Assembly: GCA_031378845.1 (NCBI GenBank)
Contig: JANNES010000015.1
Coordinates: 248,001 to 312,000 of the forward strand
Length of the DNA stretch: 64,000 nucleotides
Source of the DNA: JAJNPS01 sp031378845
GTDB lineage: Bacteria > Pseudomonadota > Alphaproteobacteria > Rhodobacterales > Rhodobacteraceae
Direction: 5' to 3'
The translations under genes were made by a program, and so were the position numbers. Within the stretch, counting starts at the first letter, position 1; every line of letters starts with the position of its first letter. Below are positions 8,062-16,886 of the stretch, piece after piece. The notes beneath the pieces are model-generated. The model ran no database searches, was not told the origin of the DNA, and saw nothing but the letters and a program-made list of their open reading frames with translations.

Positions 8062-10262
8062 CGCTTGGCACCAAAGACTGTTGGTCGACGCGCCAGGCCG
8101 ATGAGGCGCACCCAGAAACCGGCAGACCAGGCCGCGTGCATTGCACCCGCGGCCAGCCCGGCCAGCAATGACCGCGCGTCGCCCGTCGCGCGGGCAATCA
8201 CCACGCCCGCGCCAAGGCAAGCCGCGGCCCAGACAATCACGGGCATCGCAAAGAGCCAGCTGATTGGCGCGAGAACGGCCAACGCCATGCTTGGTGCCAG
8301 AAGGATGACCAACATCTGTCGTGGTCCGGGGCGGTTTTTGTGTTTGAGAATGTTCTGCGCGCGCCCACGGCCAAAGCGAAAGTACTGCCGGACCAATGCC
8401 GGAACGCTTCGCCTTGGAAAGTAGGCAAGCCGCGTGGCTGCTGTCAGCCAGATACGCGCACCTTTGGCGCGCAGCCGCACATCAAGTTCGGCATCCTCAT
8501 TGTGGCTGAATGCCGGGTCATATCCGCCAACCGCGCGAAACATCGCCATCCGCATCAGCGCGTGGTGGCCATGTTCGACGAACTTGCCGACAGGGGTGAC
8601 ACGATGTGCGGCCCCACCATTGCCAAAGCGGGAGTTCTGCGCCGCAGCGACGGCAGTTTGCCAAAGCCCCTGTCCGACGGCCTCCATCCCGACAACGACG
8701 CTGTCTGCACTGTGTCGGGCTGCTTCGGCCAGCAAGATGTCGCAGTAGTCTTGGGGATAGTCCGCGTGCGCGTCGACACGGATCAACCACGCAGCATCCG
8801 CGCCATGCATGTCGACGGCGAGGTTGATACCCGCAGCCTGCAACCGCGCAGGATTGTGAACCAGAAAGACGGGTTGTCCGAGTGTCGTTCTGGTGGCGAC
8901 AGTTGCTTGTGTCCCGTCGTCCGAACCCCCGTCCACGACGATGATCCGGGCCCCTGTGCGCCGGGCAAAGGGCAGCAGGCTGTCGATTACCTGGGCGATA
9001 TGCGCGGCCTCGTTCAAGGTCGGAATGACGACAAGGACAGGTCCGCGCGTAGCGTCAGGGGTCGCCGCGTCGGTGACTGTTCGGGCGTCGGCGGGTCCTT
9101 GCGGCTGGTGCTTGGCTGCGTCGCCAGTACGCGCCGCAGTCATCGCCAGCGCGGTCACAAGACTGACGGCATCGACGCGGTTCGCGACCCACCTGTCGCG
9201 CGACACCGCGGCCACCTTGCCCGCTTCACGGGCCAGGCCGTCCCTGGTGAGATCGGCGATCAAGGTGCTCAGGTCGCGCGCTGTCAGGCGCGGCAGTTCA
9301 AGTCCGATGTCGAGCGGTGCCAGTTGGTGCGCAACCTCGGTACCTGAAAGCGCCAAAGGTACGGCGCCAAACAGACAGCCTTCATAGAGACGGTTTGGCA
9401 GCAACCAGTCGGAGTTCAGTCCAGCATCATAGCGGTCGATCAGCCAGGCAAGGTCCACCGCCCCGTACAGCCGGGGTAGGTCATCTGGATTGCGATACGG
9501 GCCGACAAATTCAAAATCCGGGTTCGCCGTGACAATCGTAGGAAAGTCGGGGATCGCATCCAGCGCGGGCCGCCCGGCCAACAAGACCTTGATCCGGCCC
9601 GGCGAGGCCCGCGTTACCTCATCCAGCACCGCCAACGACGCCGCACAGCGCAAGATGCCGAACCAGCCAATGGTCGGGACAGCGCGGCCACTCTGTTCGC
9701 GGTCGACACGCCCGGATGCGAGGTCAAGGTCGTTCACCTTGTTTTCGACAATCTGCACGGGTGTCTTGGTATCTATCTGACCATGGAAGACAAAGTAGTT
9801 GCGGATGAACCCCGGTGACGACGTCAACAGCGTGCCAACCGACCCGGTCAAGCCGCGTTCAACAGCCCGCAGCACACGCGCCCGAACGCTACCGCCCAGC
9901 ATCATGCGGTGGATGTCCAGCACCTCATAGGCCAATCCGGGCTTGGCGCGACCACGCCACAGTCCCCGGACACGACGGGCCACCGCCAGCATCTCCAAAT
10001 TGCGTGCCAGAATGACATCTGGTCGTGGAAGATCGCCAAAGCTCTGCTTTGCGCCCACGACAGCCCGCGCCACCGCCCAAAGCCGTTGCCCCATCCGACC
10101 ATTGCTGGTCATTGCCAGAACGTGTGCAGGCCCCGGCAATGCCGCTGTGCCACGCCGAAAACCGGCAAGCGTCACTTGCGCGCCGCCCGCCTCAAGCATG
10201 GATACCCGTCGCCAGACCGCGGTGTCATCCAGATCATGCGCAAGATAGAGGATCGTGACCAT
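8058..10262 (-). CDS. ExoL-ExoA fusion: bifunctional glycosyltransferase
   Basis: A 734-aa protein with two glycosyltransferase modules. Residues 1-375 form a GT-B type module like ExoL: start MVTILYLAHDLDD, then GWFGILR at ~199, FVGPYRNPDDLPRLYGAVD at ~252 and a donor-site stretch LLPNRLYEGCLFGAVP at ~287. A low-complexity Ala/Thr/Pro/Asp linker (376-407) follows. Residues 408-734 form a GT2 ExoA-like module: VVIPTLNEAAHI, VVDGGSDDGT, the VDAHADY acidic motif, HNEDAELDVRL, QYFRFGRGRAQ, and two or three C-terminal membrane segments. In S. meliloti ExoA and ExoL are separate adjacent proteins acting at successive steps. No internal stop or frameshift is seen, so this is an intact fusion. It couples to exoM by ATGA. 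Confidence 0.82.
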   Translation of the reverse strand: MVTILYLAHDLDDTAVWRRVSMLEAGGAQVTLAGFRRGTAALPGPAHVLAMTSNGRMGQRLWAVARAVVGAKQSFGDLPRPDVILARNLEMLAVARRVRGLWRGRAKPGLAYEVLDIHRMMLGGSVRARVLRAVERGLTGSVGTLLTSSPGFIRNYFVFHGQIDTKTPVQIVENKVNDLDLASGRVDREQSGRAVPTIGWFGILRCAASLAVLDEVTRASPGRIKVLLAGRPALDAIPDFPTIVTANPDFEFVGPYRNPDDLPRLYGAVDLAWLIDRYDAGLNSDWLLPNRLYEGCLFGAVPLALSGTEVAHQLAPLDIGLELPRLTARDLSTLIADLTRDGLAREAGKVAAVSRDRWVANRVDAVSLVTALAMTAARTGDAAKHQPQGPADARTVTDAATPDATRGPVLVVIPTLNEAAHIAQVIDSLLPFARRTGARIIVVDGGSDDGTQATVATRTTLGQPVFLVHNPARLQAAGINLAVDMHGADAAWLIRVDAHADYPQDYCDILLAEAARHSADSVVVGMEAVGQGLWQTAVAAAQNSRFGNGGAAHRVTPVGKFVEHGHHALMRMAMFRAVGGYDPAFSHNEDAELDVRLRAKGARIWLTAATRLAYFPRRSVPALVRQYFRFGRGRAQNILKHKNRPGPRQMLVILLAPSMALAVLAPISWLFAMPVIVWAAACLGAGVVIARATGDARSLLAGLAAGAMHAAWSAGFWVRLIGLARRPTVFGAKR

Positions 10263-10284
10263 TCAAAGTCCTCGTTGCGACGGG

Positions 10285-11217
10285 TTAGCTGACCGCCGAC
10301 GTCACAGCGCGCAAGATGACACGTGCGGGCGTCTGGTCGCGCTGCATGACCGCATTCAGATAGTCGGTGAACTCTTCGCGCAGATCGTCGCGCTGTAATG
10401 TCAGGTGAACGGCGGCCTGCATGAAGCCAGCCTTGGTGCCGCAATCGAACCGCGTGCCAGTAAAGCGGTAGCCGAGAACGGAGCCGGGATGCGCCGCGAT
10501 TTCGGTCGCGATCGCATCGGTCAGCTGGATTTCACCACCGGCGCCGACCGTCTTTGACTCCAGATGCGACATGACGCGCGCGCTCAGAATATATCGACCA
10601 ATGACCGCCAGGTTCGACGGGGCAGCGCCCGTTGCCGGTTTTTCGACCATCCCGCGCGGGCGGACGAGCGCGCCCTGCTCTGCCTCGACATCCAAGATGC
10701 CGTAGGACGAGGCTTGCTCAGGTGAAACTTCCATAGTGGCGACGAGACTGCCACCCGTTTCGGCATGAGCCTCGACCATCTGCTTCAGGCAGCCGATCTG
10801 GCTGACGATCAGATCATCGGGCAAGATCACCGCCGCAGGTTGGTCACCCACCAGCCGCCGCGCGCACCAGACCGCATGTCCAAGCCCAAGTGCCTGATGC
10901 TGGCGCACATAGGCGATGCGCCCGCTATCCATGTTCGTGCTTGTCAACGTCTCCAAGAGCTCGGTTTTGCCTGCCTTGCGCAACGTCGCTTCCAGCACGG
11001 GATTGACATCGAAAAAATCCTCGAGCGAAGATTTCCCGCGTGCGGTTACAAAGACAAAGTCTGTAATCCCGGCTTCGCGCGCCTCTTCGACGGCGTATTG
11101 GATCAGCGGTTTATCGACAAGGGTCAGGATCTCTTTGGGGATTGATTTGGTTGCAGGCAGGAACCGGGTTCCGAGACCTGCGATTGGAAAAATCGCGGTG
11201 GTGACCTTGGCGCGCAT
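10285..11217 (-). CDS. galU: UTP-glucose-1-phosphate uridylyltransferase (GalU/ExoN)
   Basis: A 310-aa nucleotidyltransferase making UDP-glucose from UTP and glucose-1-phosphate, the donor for the glucosyltransferases next door. The N-terminus carries FPIAGLGTRFLPATKSIPKE, the nucleotide-binding signature of GalU, followed by LPDDLIV and GEIQLTDAI; length and motifs are standard for the family. The ATG at 11217 has AGAGG 8 nt upstream, which decides against the longer frame. In rhizobial exo clusters the same enzyme (ExoN) is encoded close to exoP, so this copy is probably dedicated to polysaccharide. The downstream gene starts 22 bp away on the same strand. Confidence 0.93.
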   Translation of the reverse strand: MRAKVTTAIFPIAGLGTRFLPATKSIPKEILTLVDKPLIQYAVEEAREAGITDFVFVTARGKSSLEDFFDVNPVLEATLRKAGKTELLETLTSTNMDSGRIAYVRQHQALGLGHAVWCARRLVGDQPAAVILPDDLIVSQIGCLKQMVEAHAETGGSLVATMEVSPEQASSYGILDVEAEQGALVRPRGMVEKPATGAAPSNLAVIGRYILSARVMSHLESKTVGAGGEIQLTDAIATEIAAHPGSVLGYRFTGTRFDCGTKAGFMQAAVHLTLQRDDLREEFTDYLNAVMQRDQTPARVILRAVTSAVS

Positions 11218-11711
11218 GGCGAAACCTCTTTTTTGTCGTCTCTTGCGACAGTTGACCGATCTTGCTTGCCGCAAGGCGGCACGGACCAGCTAGGCCCAGC
11301 TGCGTAACGGTGCAATGCACGCTTAGCATCAGAATTGCAACTTTAAGTTGAATTGGCTGATTCCTGCGCAGCCTCGAGTACAAAAATGGCAATCTGATAA
11401 AGGTTGCTGCAGCGCGCGAATTTTGATGTTGCACTTGCAGCAACTGCCATCAGGTTTGCGTCGCGTCGAAACGAAATAGCCGTCGGCCTGATTCCCCCGG
11501 ACCGACAGGATGGTCGCAGCGACACCGACAGCGTCAGTCTTGCCGCTTTGAGGCAAACGCACATCCGCCGCGATCAGCAGATCAGGTTTTGCCCTGAGCA
11601 ACTGGCACGCGCGGATCATGTGCGCCGATTGCACTCGTTTGCTGCCCGTCGTCGCGTGGGTGGTTTTCTTGTCCCCTCTGCGAGACGCCTTGCAAGACAA
11701 AGTCGGGGGCT
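11218..11711. other. Gene-poor 494-bp gap with palindrome
   Basis: No convincing intact gene is present. A symmetrical AT-rich element, CAACTT-T-AAGTTG (11338-11350), flanked by AATT on each side with an imperfect match, lies about 120 bp upstream of galU and could be an operator. On the minus strand near 11490-11615 a short stretch (MIRACQLLRAKPDLLIAAD...) vaguely recalls the start of a small XRE helix-turn-helix regulator, but key residues are missing. It is not called as a gene. Confidence 0.4.
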
Positions 11712-12440
11712 CTAGCGCCTTTGCAACCACGCTTTGAGCCTGCCCGAAATGTCGCGCGCAGCCGCCAGCAGCAGCGCGACCAATGCCGTGAACAACGCGG
11801 CAAAGACCGCATCCGACAAAAAGTGGCGCCCGGCAGCAATGCGCTGGAACGCCGTGTAAAGCGGTAGGGCAAGTATAACCAGAACAGTGATGTCATGGGA
11901 CAGCTTGGTCATGCGACCCCGCACCTGCGCCAAGATCATCAAGAGTGAAATCGCAAGCGCCACCGCACCCGAAACTTCGCCCGACACGAATGAGCAGTTG
12001 CGCGTGCATTCGCCGGCGATCTGATAGGGGGGGGTGAACTGCAGTTGTCCGCCAAACTCCGCCACATTGGCGGGGCGCGCCCTTCCCCAGATCGGTTTCA
12101 GGATCGTATCGACCAAAAGGCCCGGCCCAAGCAGATAAAGCGCCAGGATAAAGCCCCATGCTTTTCGGGAATGCCCAAGCACGTTGCCGCGCCGGAAAAC
12201 ACCAAAGATCAGCGCGCCGATAGACACACAAAGCAACGCCTCGGACATCCGCCAGATCGCGAGCCGGATCAGGTTCGGCAAGCCATCATCAGCCCGCGAA
12301 AATCCAGAAGCGACATCGTAGAACAGCGCCGCAACCCAGAGGTCGAGGCGTGGCCAGATGGCAAAGACGGCAAAGCTCACGGCAATAGCCGCAAGAACGA
12401 CAAAAGCATGTCGCATGGGCGTGCCATGTATCACAGGCAT
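11712..12440 (-). CDS. PAP2-family membrane phosphatase
   Basis: A 242-aa protein with about six membrane segments and the three-part acid phosphatase signature: KPIWGRARP (K-x6-RP), SFVSGEVSG in the place of PSGH, and RIAAGRHFLSD (R-x5-H-x3-D). Family members dephosphorylate lipid pyrophosphates or phospholipids at the outer face of the inner membrane. The second motif has Glu where His is usual, so catalysis may differ. Beside a polysaccharide cluster and an ArnT-like transferase it may recycle undecaprenyl pyrophosphate or modify lipid A; this is inference. The start at 12440 overlaps the upstream stop by 10 bp; ATG at 12416 is possible. Confidence 0.8.
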   Translation of the reverse strand: MPVIHGTPMRHAFVVLAAIAVSFAVFAIWPRLDLWVAALFYDVASGFSRADDGLPNLIRLAIWRMSEALLCVSIGALIFGVFRRGNVLGHSRKAWGFILALYLLGPGLLVDTILKPIWGRARPANVAEFGGQLQFTPPYQIAGECTRNCSFVSGEVSGAVALAISLLMILAQVRGRMTKLSHDITVLVILALPLYTAFQRIAAGRHFLSDAVFAALFTALVALLLAAARDISGRLKAWLQRR

Positions 12441-13852
12441 GCCGCCGGAACGAGAAAGGCCGCAAGTGGCACGTCCGCATATGTCCCACTCGCACGATCA
12501 AGAGGGATCGCCTGCGCTGCGGGCTGCCCTTCGCAAAGCGGAGGCGCGTCAGCAATATAGAGCACCCGACCCGCAAGACCTTTCGGCATGGCGTAGCTCT
12601 GTTCATAGTGGTTCTGCGGCCTGCCTTGCGGGCGCGGCGCATAAATGGTCACGCCGGAACCCCTGCCGGTATAGAACAGATCGGCAAGCACATCGCGCCG
12701 GGCCGCCATCACTGGCACTGCGTTTAGATTTGCAAGACCAAGGATCTGTCGGCTCAACGCGCCCTGACCCAGATAGCGCACCAAAAGCGGCTCTTCCCGC
12801 CCAAGGCTCAAATTCGGCATCAGCGTCAGGATCGGCAGAATCAGGGCAATCGCACCGTTGATTGCCAGCGAGGCCGCCATCAATCTCGGGCGCCCGACCA
12901 AAGCCGCCACCGCGACGACCGTACCCGCAAAATAGGCCGAGGCCGCCCAGTTGGCATAGGCGCGATCCAGAAGCGCTTGCAAACAGATGATCGCAATGGC
13001 GGGCACCGAAAAGATCAGCAACCGCCAACTGCGCCCAAGCCGTGCCGCCCACAAAACTGCCGCAAAAAGCACTGGCCCGAAAACTGCGAACTGGCTCAAA
13101 AAGAACTCTGCAAGACCGACCGGATCAAGATGTGACAGCGGCGCATCGTTGCGAACCCAGCCCACATTGTCCATCGTATGCGAAGCCGTCGCCATGCCGT
13201 TGTTGAGATTCCACAAGATGTTCGGTGCGATGACCAGCGCAAAGGCACCAAGCAGCGCGCCAGCATGCCGGGGTGCCAGTCGCAATGCCGGGACAAAGAT
13301 AGCGCCAAGCACGACACCCAAAAGAAAGTAGGCGCCCGCATATTTCGCAAGACATGCAAGACCTGCCATCACCCCGGCAAGTACCGCAAAACGCATCGCG
13401 TGACTGTCGACCAGACGGGCATGGAAATAGATGGCCGCGGCAAAGAACGGCGCCATGACCGTGTCGGTCGACGCAAGCAGACTGCCCACAGCCACCATCG
13501 GCAGGGTGGCGTAACTGACCGCCACGAGCAGCGCCACGCGCGGCCCGTGCAACTGTGCGGCCAATGCGCCGAGGATCATCGCCGTCGCACCATGAAATAC
13601 CGCCAGAGGCGCACGCACCCAAAAGGGCGTATCGCTGCCGACCAGCGACGTCACGGCGCCGATCACCCATGCGATCAAGGGGGGCTTGGAATAATAGCCA
13701 AACGCGAAACTTTGCCCCCAAAGCCAATACTGGCTTTCATCTACGAAAAGGTCGGTGCGATTGAACGCCAGCATGACCAGCCGCGCCGCAGTGATCGCGG
13801 CAACCAGACCAAGGGCAGGGGCCAGCCAGCGACCGGGATCAGGCTTGTGCAT
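12431..13852 (-). CDS. ArnT/PMT-like (GT39/GT83) membrane glycosyltransferase
   Basis: A 473-aa protein with about ten hydrophobic segments. The first periplasmic loop carries DESQYWLWGQSFAFGYYSKP, the acidic motif followed by Y-x-x-KPPL that is characteristic of the dolichyl-phosphate-mannose-mannosyltransferase/ArnT superfamily. Those enzymes transfer a sugar from a polyprenyl phosphate to lipid A or protein on the periplasmic side. The soluble C-terminal domain (~370-473) is short. The stop overlaps the PAP2 gene start, making a two-gene operon that could modify lipid A or the exported polysaccharide. Substrate is unknown. Confidence 0.82.
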   Translation of the reverse strand: MHKPDPGRWLAPALGLVAAITAARLVMLAFNRTDLFVDESQYWLWGQSFAFGYYSKPPLIAWVIGAVTSLVGSDTPFWVRAPLAVFHGATAMILGALAAQLHGPRVALLVAVSYATLPMVAVGSLLASTDTVMAPFFAAAIYFHARLVDSHAMRFAVLAGVMAGLACLAKYAGAYFLLGVVLGAIFVPALRLAPRHAGALLGAFALVIAPNILWNLNNGMATASHTMDNVGWVRNDAPLSHLDPVGLAEFFLSQFAVFGPVLFAAVLWAARLGRSWRLLIFSVPAIAIICLQALLDRAYANWAASAYFAGTVVAVAALVGRPRLMAASLAINGAIALILPILTLMPNLSLGREEPLLVRYLGQGALSRQILGLANLNAVPVMAARRDVLADLFYTGRGSGVTIYAPRPQGRPQNHYEQSYAMPKGLAGRVLYIADAPPLCEGQPAAQAIPLDRASGTYADVPLAAFLVPAACL

Positions 13853-14623
13853 GTGTCTCGTTGTGGATCAGCCAAATATGCAGCTGGTAAACCACCACCC
13901 CAAACGATTGTCCAAGGGAAATGACGTGGTCCGTTCGCAAGGTCGCGCCGGCCAAAGAGTGGTTGTGCCCTGACCGGCCGGGTCTGTCTGTCAGTCATTG
14001 CCGACATGCGCGCGCCGCCGCAAAGCCGCGCCCCGCATTTCGCGCAGTCGTTTCGGCACAACATGTGCGCCGGTGGGGACGGCGTCGCACGTGATCTCCA
14101 ACGCCCATCTAGGTTGCTTGCCAAAGTGCGGTCCGGCCGAACGCGACACTCCATCCTCTTTTGGCGGCTGCGCGCGGCCTGACGATGCCAGAAGGCTCGG
14201 GGACCACGGATGTATCTTGTTCCAGCATCCGGCAGCCCTGACTGCAGTGCCACGCCCATCAGGGGGCAACGCGTCGGCATGCGCGCTTTGTGGCGCATCG
14301 CGCTTCACGGACGTTTCCGGTAGAGCAAGATCACGTGCGCGACTTGCCCCGACACGCATTCCTGTCGTGCTTTTGGTGGCATAAATTGCGGACCTTCGGG
14401 CGACTAACGGCGACGACGGACTCGTTGCACAACGAGGCTGCCGAATGGCCTGCTTGGGTGACCTGTGGTTTTGCCATCGGGTCAGGCAAAGTGATGCGCT
14501 TGACGCTCTTGCTTTGCGGCCATCTGTGCTGGCGAGTGATCGCTGTTGCAGCCCAAGACCTGCGGAACGTGCGCCACTGGTCTGCATGGTGTTCCACAAG
14601 ATAGACGGCACGATGAGAGAGTT
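13853..14623. other. 770-bp stretch without a recognised gene
   Basis: Between the ArnT-like gene and tRNA-Lys no reading frame on either strand shows a recognisable domain, a good ribosome site or plausible protein composition. The frames that stay open are Arg/Ala/Pro-rich shadows of high-GC DNA. It should contain the promoter of the minus-strand ArnT-PAP2 pair and any tRNA-Lys trailer. It may be decayed DNA beside a tRNA gene. Confidence 0.5.
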
Positions 14624-14699
14624 TGGTGAGCCGGTCGGGATCCGAACCCGAGACCTACTGATTAAAAGTCAGTTGCTCTACCAGCTGAGCTACCGGCCC
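14624..14699 (-). tRNA. tRNA-Lys (UUU)
   Basis: Read on the minus strand, GGGCCGG (5' acceptor) pairs with CCGGCTC with one G-U. The D-arm AGCTCAGCTGGTAGAGC, the anticodon arm ACTGA-CTTTTAA-TCAGT with anticodon TTT, and the T-loop GTTCGGATC are all present, and the 3' CCA is encoded. Length is 76 nt with CCA. No introns or oddities are seen. Confidence 0.97.
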
Positions 14700-14796
14700 A
14701 CACAAGGTGCGCTGATTAGGCATCCCCGCCGTACCGGTCAAGGGCAAAAGCGCGGGGGACTGGCAAAATTGGCCCCGCGCGCGTATATGCCAGCGC

Positions 14797-15636
14797 ATGA
14801 CACATGAACCCGTCCTCGGAGGCTTGCCCTTCTTGAAAATGCACGGCGCAGGCAATGATTTCATCATCATCGACACGCGGGAGCGCGCGTCGGCGATGAC
14901 GTCCGCTTTGGTCCGGACGCTGGGGGACAGACATCGGGGCGTCGGTTTTGACCAACTGGCCGAAATCCGATCTGGGACAACGACGGACATAGCCTTGGAA
15001 TTCTGGAATGCGGACGGCTCACGCGCGGAAGCTTGCGGAAATGCGACGCGCTGCGTGGCGGATTTGGTGCTGCAAGAGACGGCCAGGACATCGCTCACGA
15101 TCCAGACCCCGCGCGGGCATCTCAAGGCGCTGCGCCGAACCGATGGGCGGGTCACCGTCAACATGGGTCAGCCACAACTGGACTGGCAAGACATCCCGCT
15201 GTCGCATCCGGTGGAGACTTTGCACCTGCCGCTCGGGGGTGACCCGGTCGCAGTTGGCATGGGCAACCCCCATTGCGTACGGTTCGTGCCCGATGCCGAG
15301 GCCGTCGATCTGGCGGCGATCGGACCAGCGCATGAACATGACCCGCTTTTCCCCCAACTCACGAATGTGGAATTTGCCAGCCTTACCGGCCCCGACCGGC
15401 TGCGACTGCGGGTTTGGGAGCGGGGCACCGGCATCACGCTTGCTTGTGGCTCCGGGGCCTGTGCGACCGCGGTGGCCGCGCACCTGCGCGGACTGACCAG
15501 CCGTCAGGTCACGCTGGACGTGGACGGCGGCGTGCTGGAGGTTGACTGGCGCGACGACGGCGTCTGGCTGACCGGCCCGGTTGCGCGCGTCTTTGATGGC
15601 TGGATCAGCCCGGAACTGCTTGCGGCACATCCATGA
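14797..15636 (+). CDS. dapF: Diaminopimelate epimerase
   Basis: A 279-aa enzyme that interconverts LL- and meso-diaminopimelate, the last step before lysine and peptidoglycan precursor synthesis; cytoplasmic. Landmarks are MHGAGNDFIIID near the N-terminus, the first catalytic cysteine in EACGNATRC (~residue 79) and the second in LACGSGACATA (~residue 220), the two-cysteine racemase arrangement of DapF. Length is typical. The stop overlaps the start of mtaB as ATGA, so the two are coupled. It begins about 100 bp from tRNA-Lys on the opposite strand. Confidence 0.96.
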   Translation: MTHEPVLGGLPFLKMHGAGNDFIIIDTRERASAMTSALVRTLGDRHRGVGFDQLAEIRSGTTTDIALEFWNADGSRAEACGNATRCVADLVLQETARTSLTIQTPRGHLKALRRTDGRVTVNMGQPQLDWQDIPLSHPVETLHLPLGGDPVAVGMGNPHCVRFVPDAEAVDLAAIGPAHEHDPLFPQLTNVEFASLTGPDRLRLRVWERGTGITLACGSGACATAVAAHLRGLTSRQVTLDVDGGVLEVDWRDDGVWLTGPVARVFDGWISPELLAAHP

Positions 15637-16886
15637 ACGCCCCCGTTTTTGCAACACTTGGCTGTCGTCTCAACGCCTATGAGACCGAAGCGATGAAGGA
15701 ACTTGCTGCCATAGCAGGGGTTTCGGATGCGGTCGTGGTTAATACCTGCGCCGTCACGGCGGAGGCAGTGCGTAAGGCCAAGCAAGAAATCCGCCGCCTG
15801 TCGCGCGCGCATCCCGGTGCCGCGATCATCGTGACAGGTTGTGCAGCACAGACCGAACCCGAGACGTTCGCCGCAATGCCCGAGGTGACGCGGGTGGTGG
15901 GCAATACCGAAAAGATGCAGGCCGAGACCTGGAAGCGCCTGGCCATCCCTGACCTGATCGGCACGACAGAGCGCGTGCAGGTCGATGACATCATGTCCGT
16001 GCGCGAGACCGCAGGTCATCTGATCGACGGCTTTGGCCGCCACCGCGCGTATGTGCAGGTCCAGAATGGCTGCGACCATCGCTGCACGTTTTGCATCATC
16101 CCTTACGGGCGCGGTAACTCGCGGTCGGTTCCGGCAGGCGTCGTGGTGGAACAGATCAAGCGGCTGGTGGATCGCGGATTTCGCGAGGTGGTGCTGACCG
16201 GAGTGGATCTCACATCCTGGGGTGCCGACTTGCCTGCCGCGCCGCGCCTTGGGGATTTGGTGATGCGGATCTTGCGGCTGGTGCCGGACCTGGCCCGCCT
16301 GCGGATCAGTTCGATCGACAGCATCGAGGTGGACCCGGCATTGATGGAGGCTATCGCAACAGAGCCCCGCCTGATGCCGCACCTGCACCTGAGCTTGCAG
16401 GCCGGGGACGACCTGATCCTGAAACGGATGAAACGGCGGCACCTGCGCGATGATGCGATCCGGTTCTGCGACGAGACGCGCCGGCTGCGCCCGGACATGG
16501 TGTTCGGGGCCGACATCATCGCTGGCTTCCCGACCGAGACGGAGGGGATGTTTCAACGCTCCCTCGATCTGGTGCAGGACTGCGGCCTGACGTTCCTGCA
16601 TGTCTTTCCCTATTCCGCCCGCAAGGGCACCCCGGCGGCGCGGATGCCCGCCGTGCCAGGGCCGGTCATCAAGGAGCGCGCGGCGCGGCTGAGGGCGGCG
16701 GGAGAGACCGCGCTGGCGCGGCATCTGGGCGCGCAGGTGGGACGAGTCCACCGGGTCCTGACCGAGGGGCCCCGGATGGGGCGGACGGAAGGGTTCGCGG
16801 AGGTGGATTTCGGGACGGACCAGCCCGAGGGGGCGATGGTGGAGACGGTCATTCTTGGAGTAGCCGGGGGGCGGTTGGTGGCTTGA
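15633..16886 (+). CDS. mtaB: tRNA t6A37 methylthiotransferase MtaB
   Basis: A 417-aa radical-SAM methylthiotransferase that converts t6A to ms2t6A at position 37 of ANN-decoding tRNAs. The N-terminal UPF0004 domain has the three cluster cysteines in LGCRLNAYE, VNTCAVT and VTGCAAQ. The radical SAM core has CDHRCTFCIIPYGRG (C-x3-C-x2-C), and a TRAM-like C-terminus follows. The spacing matches the MtaB subfamily (no extra N-terminal region as in MiaB). It overlaps dapF by 4 bp. Confidence 0.95.
   Translation: MNAPVFATLGCRLNAYETEAMKELAAIAGVSDAVVVNTCAVTAEAVRKAKQEIRRLSRAHPGAAIIVTGCAAQTEPETFAAMPEVTRVVGNTEKMQAETWKRLAIPDLIGTTERVQVDDIMSVRETAGHLIDGFGRHRAYVQVQNGCDHRCTFCIIPYGRGNSRSVPAGVVVEQIKRLVDRGFREVVLTGVDLTSWGADLPAAPRLGDLVMRILRLVPDLARLRISSIDSIEVDPALMEAIATEPRLMPHLHLSLQAGDDLILKRMKRRHLRDDAIRFCDETRRLRPDMVFGADIIAGFPTETEGMFQRSLDLVQDCGLTFLHVFPYSARKGTPAARMPAVPGPVIKERAARLRAAGETALARHLGAQVGRVHRVLTEGPRMGRTEGFAEVDFGTDQPEGAMVETVILGVAGGRLVA

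Noticed and set aside
11329..11730. XRE-type regulator gene upstream of galU
   Set aside because: Only the first helix region is faintly similar; key helix-turn-helix residues are absent and there is no good start signal.
13991..14611. 206-codon minus-strand frame in the gap before tRNA-Lys
   Set aside because: Composition is dominated by Arg/Ala/Ser with no recognisable domain or start signal.
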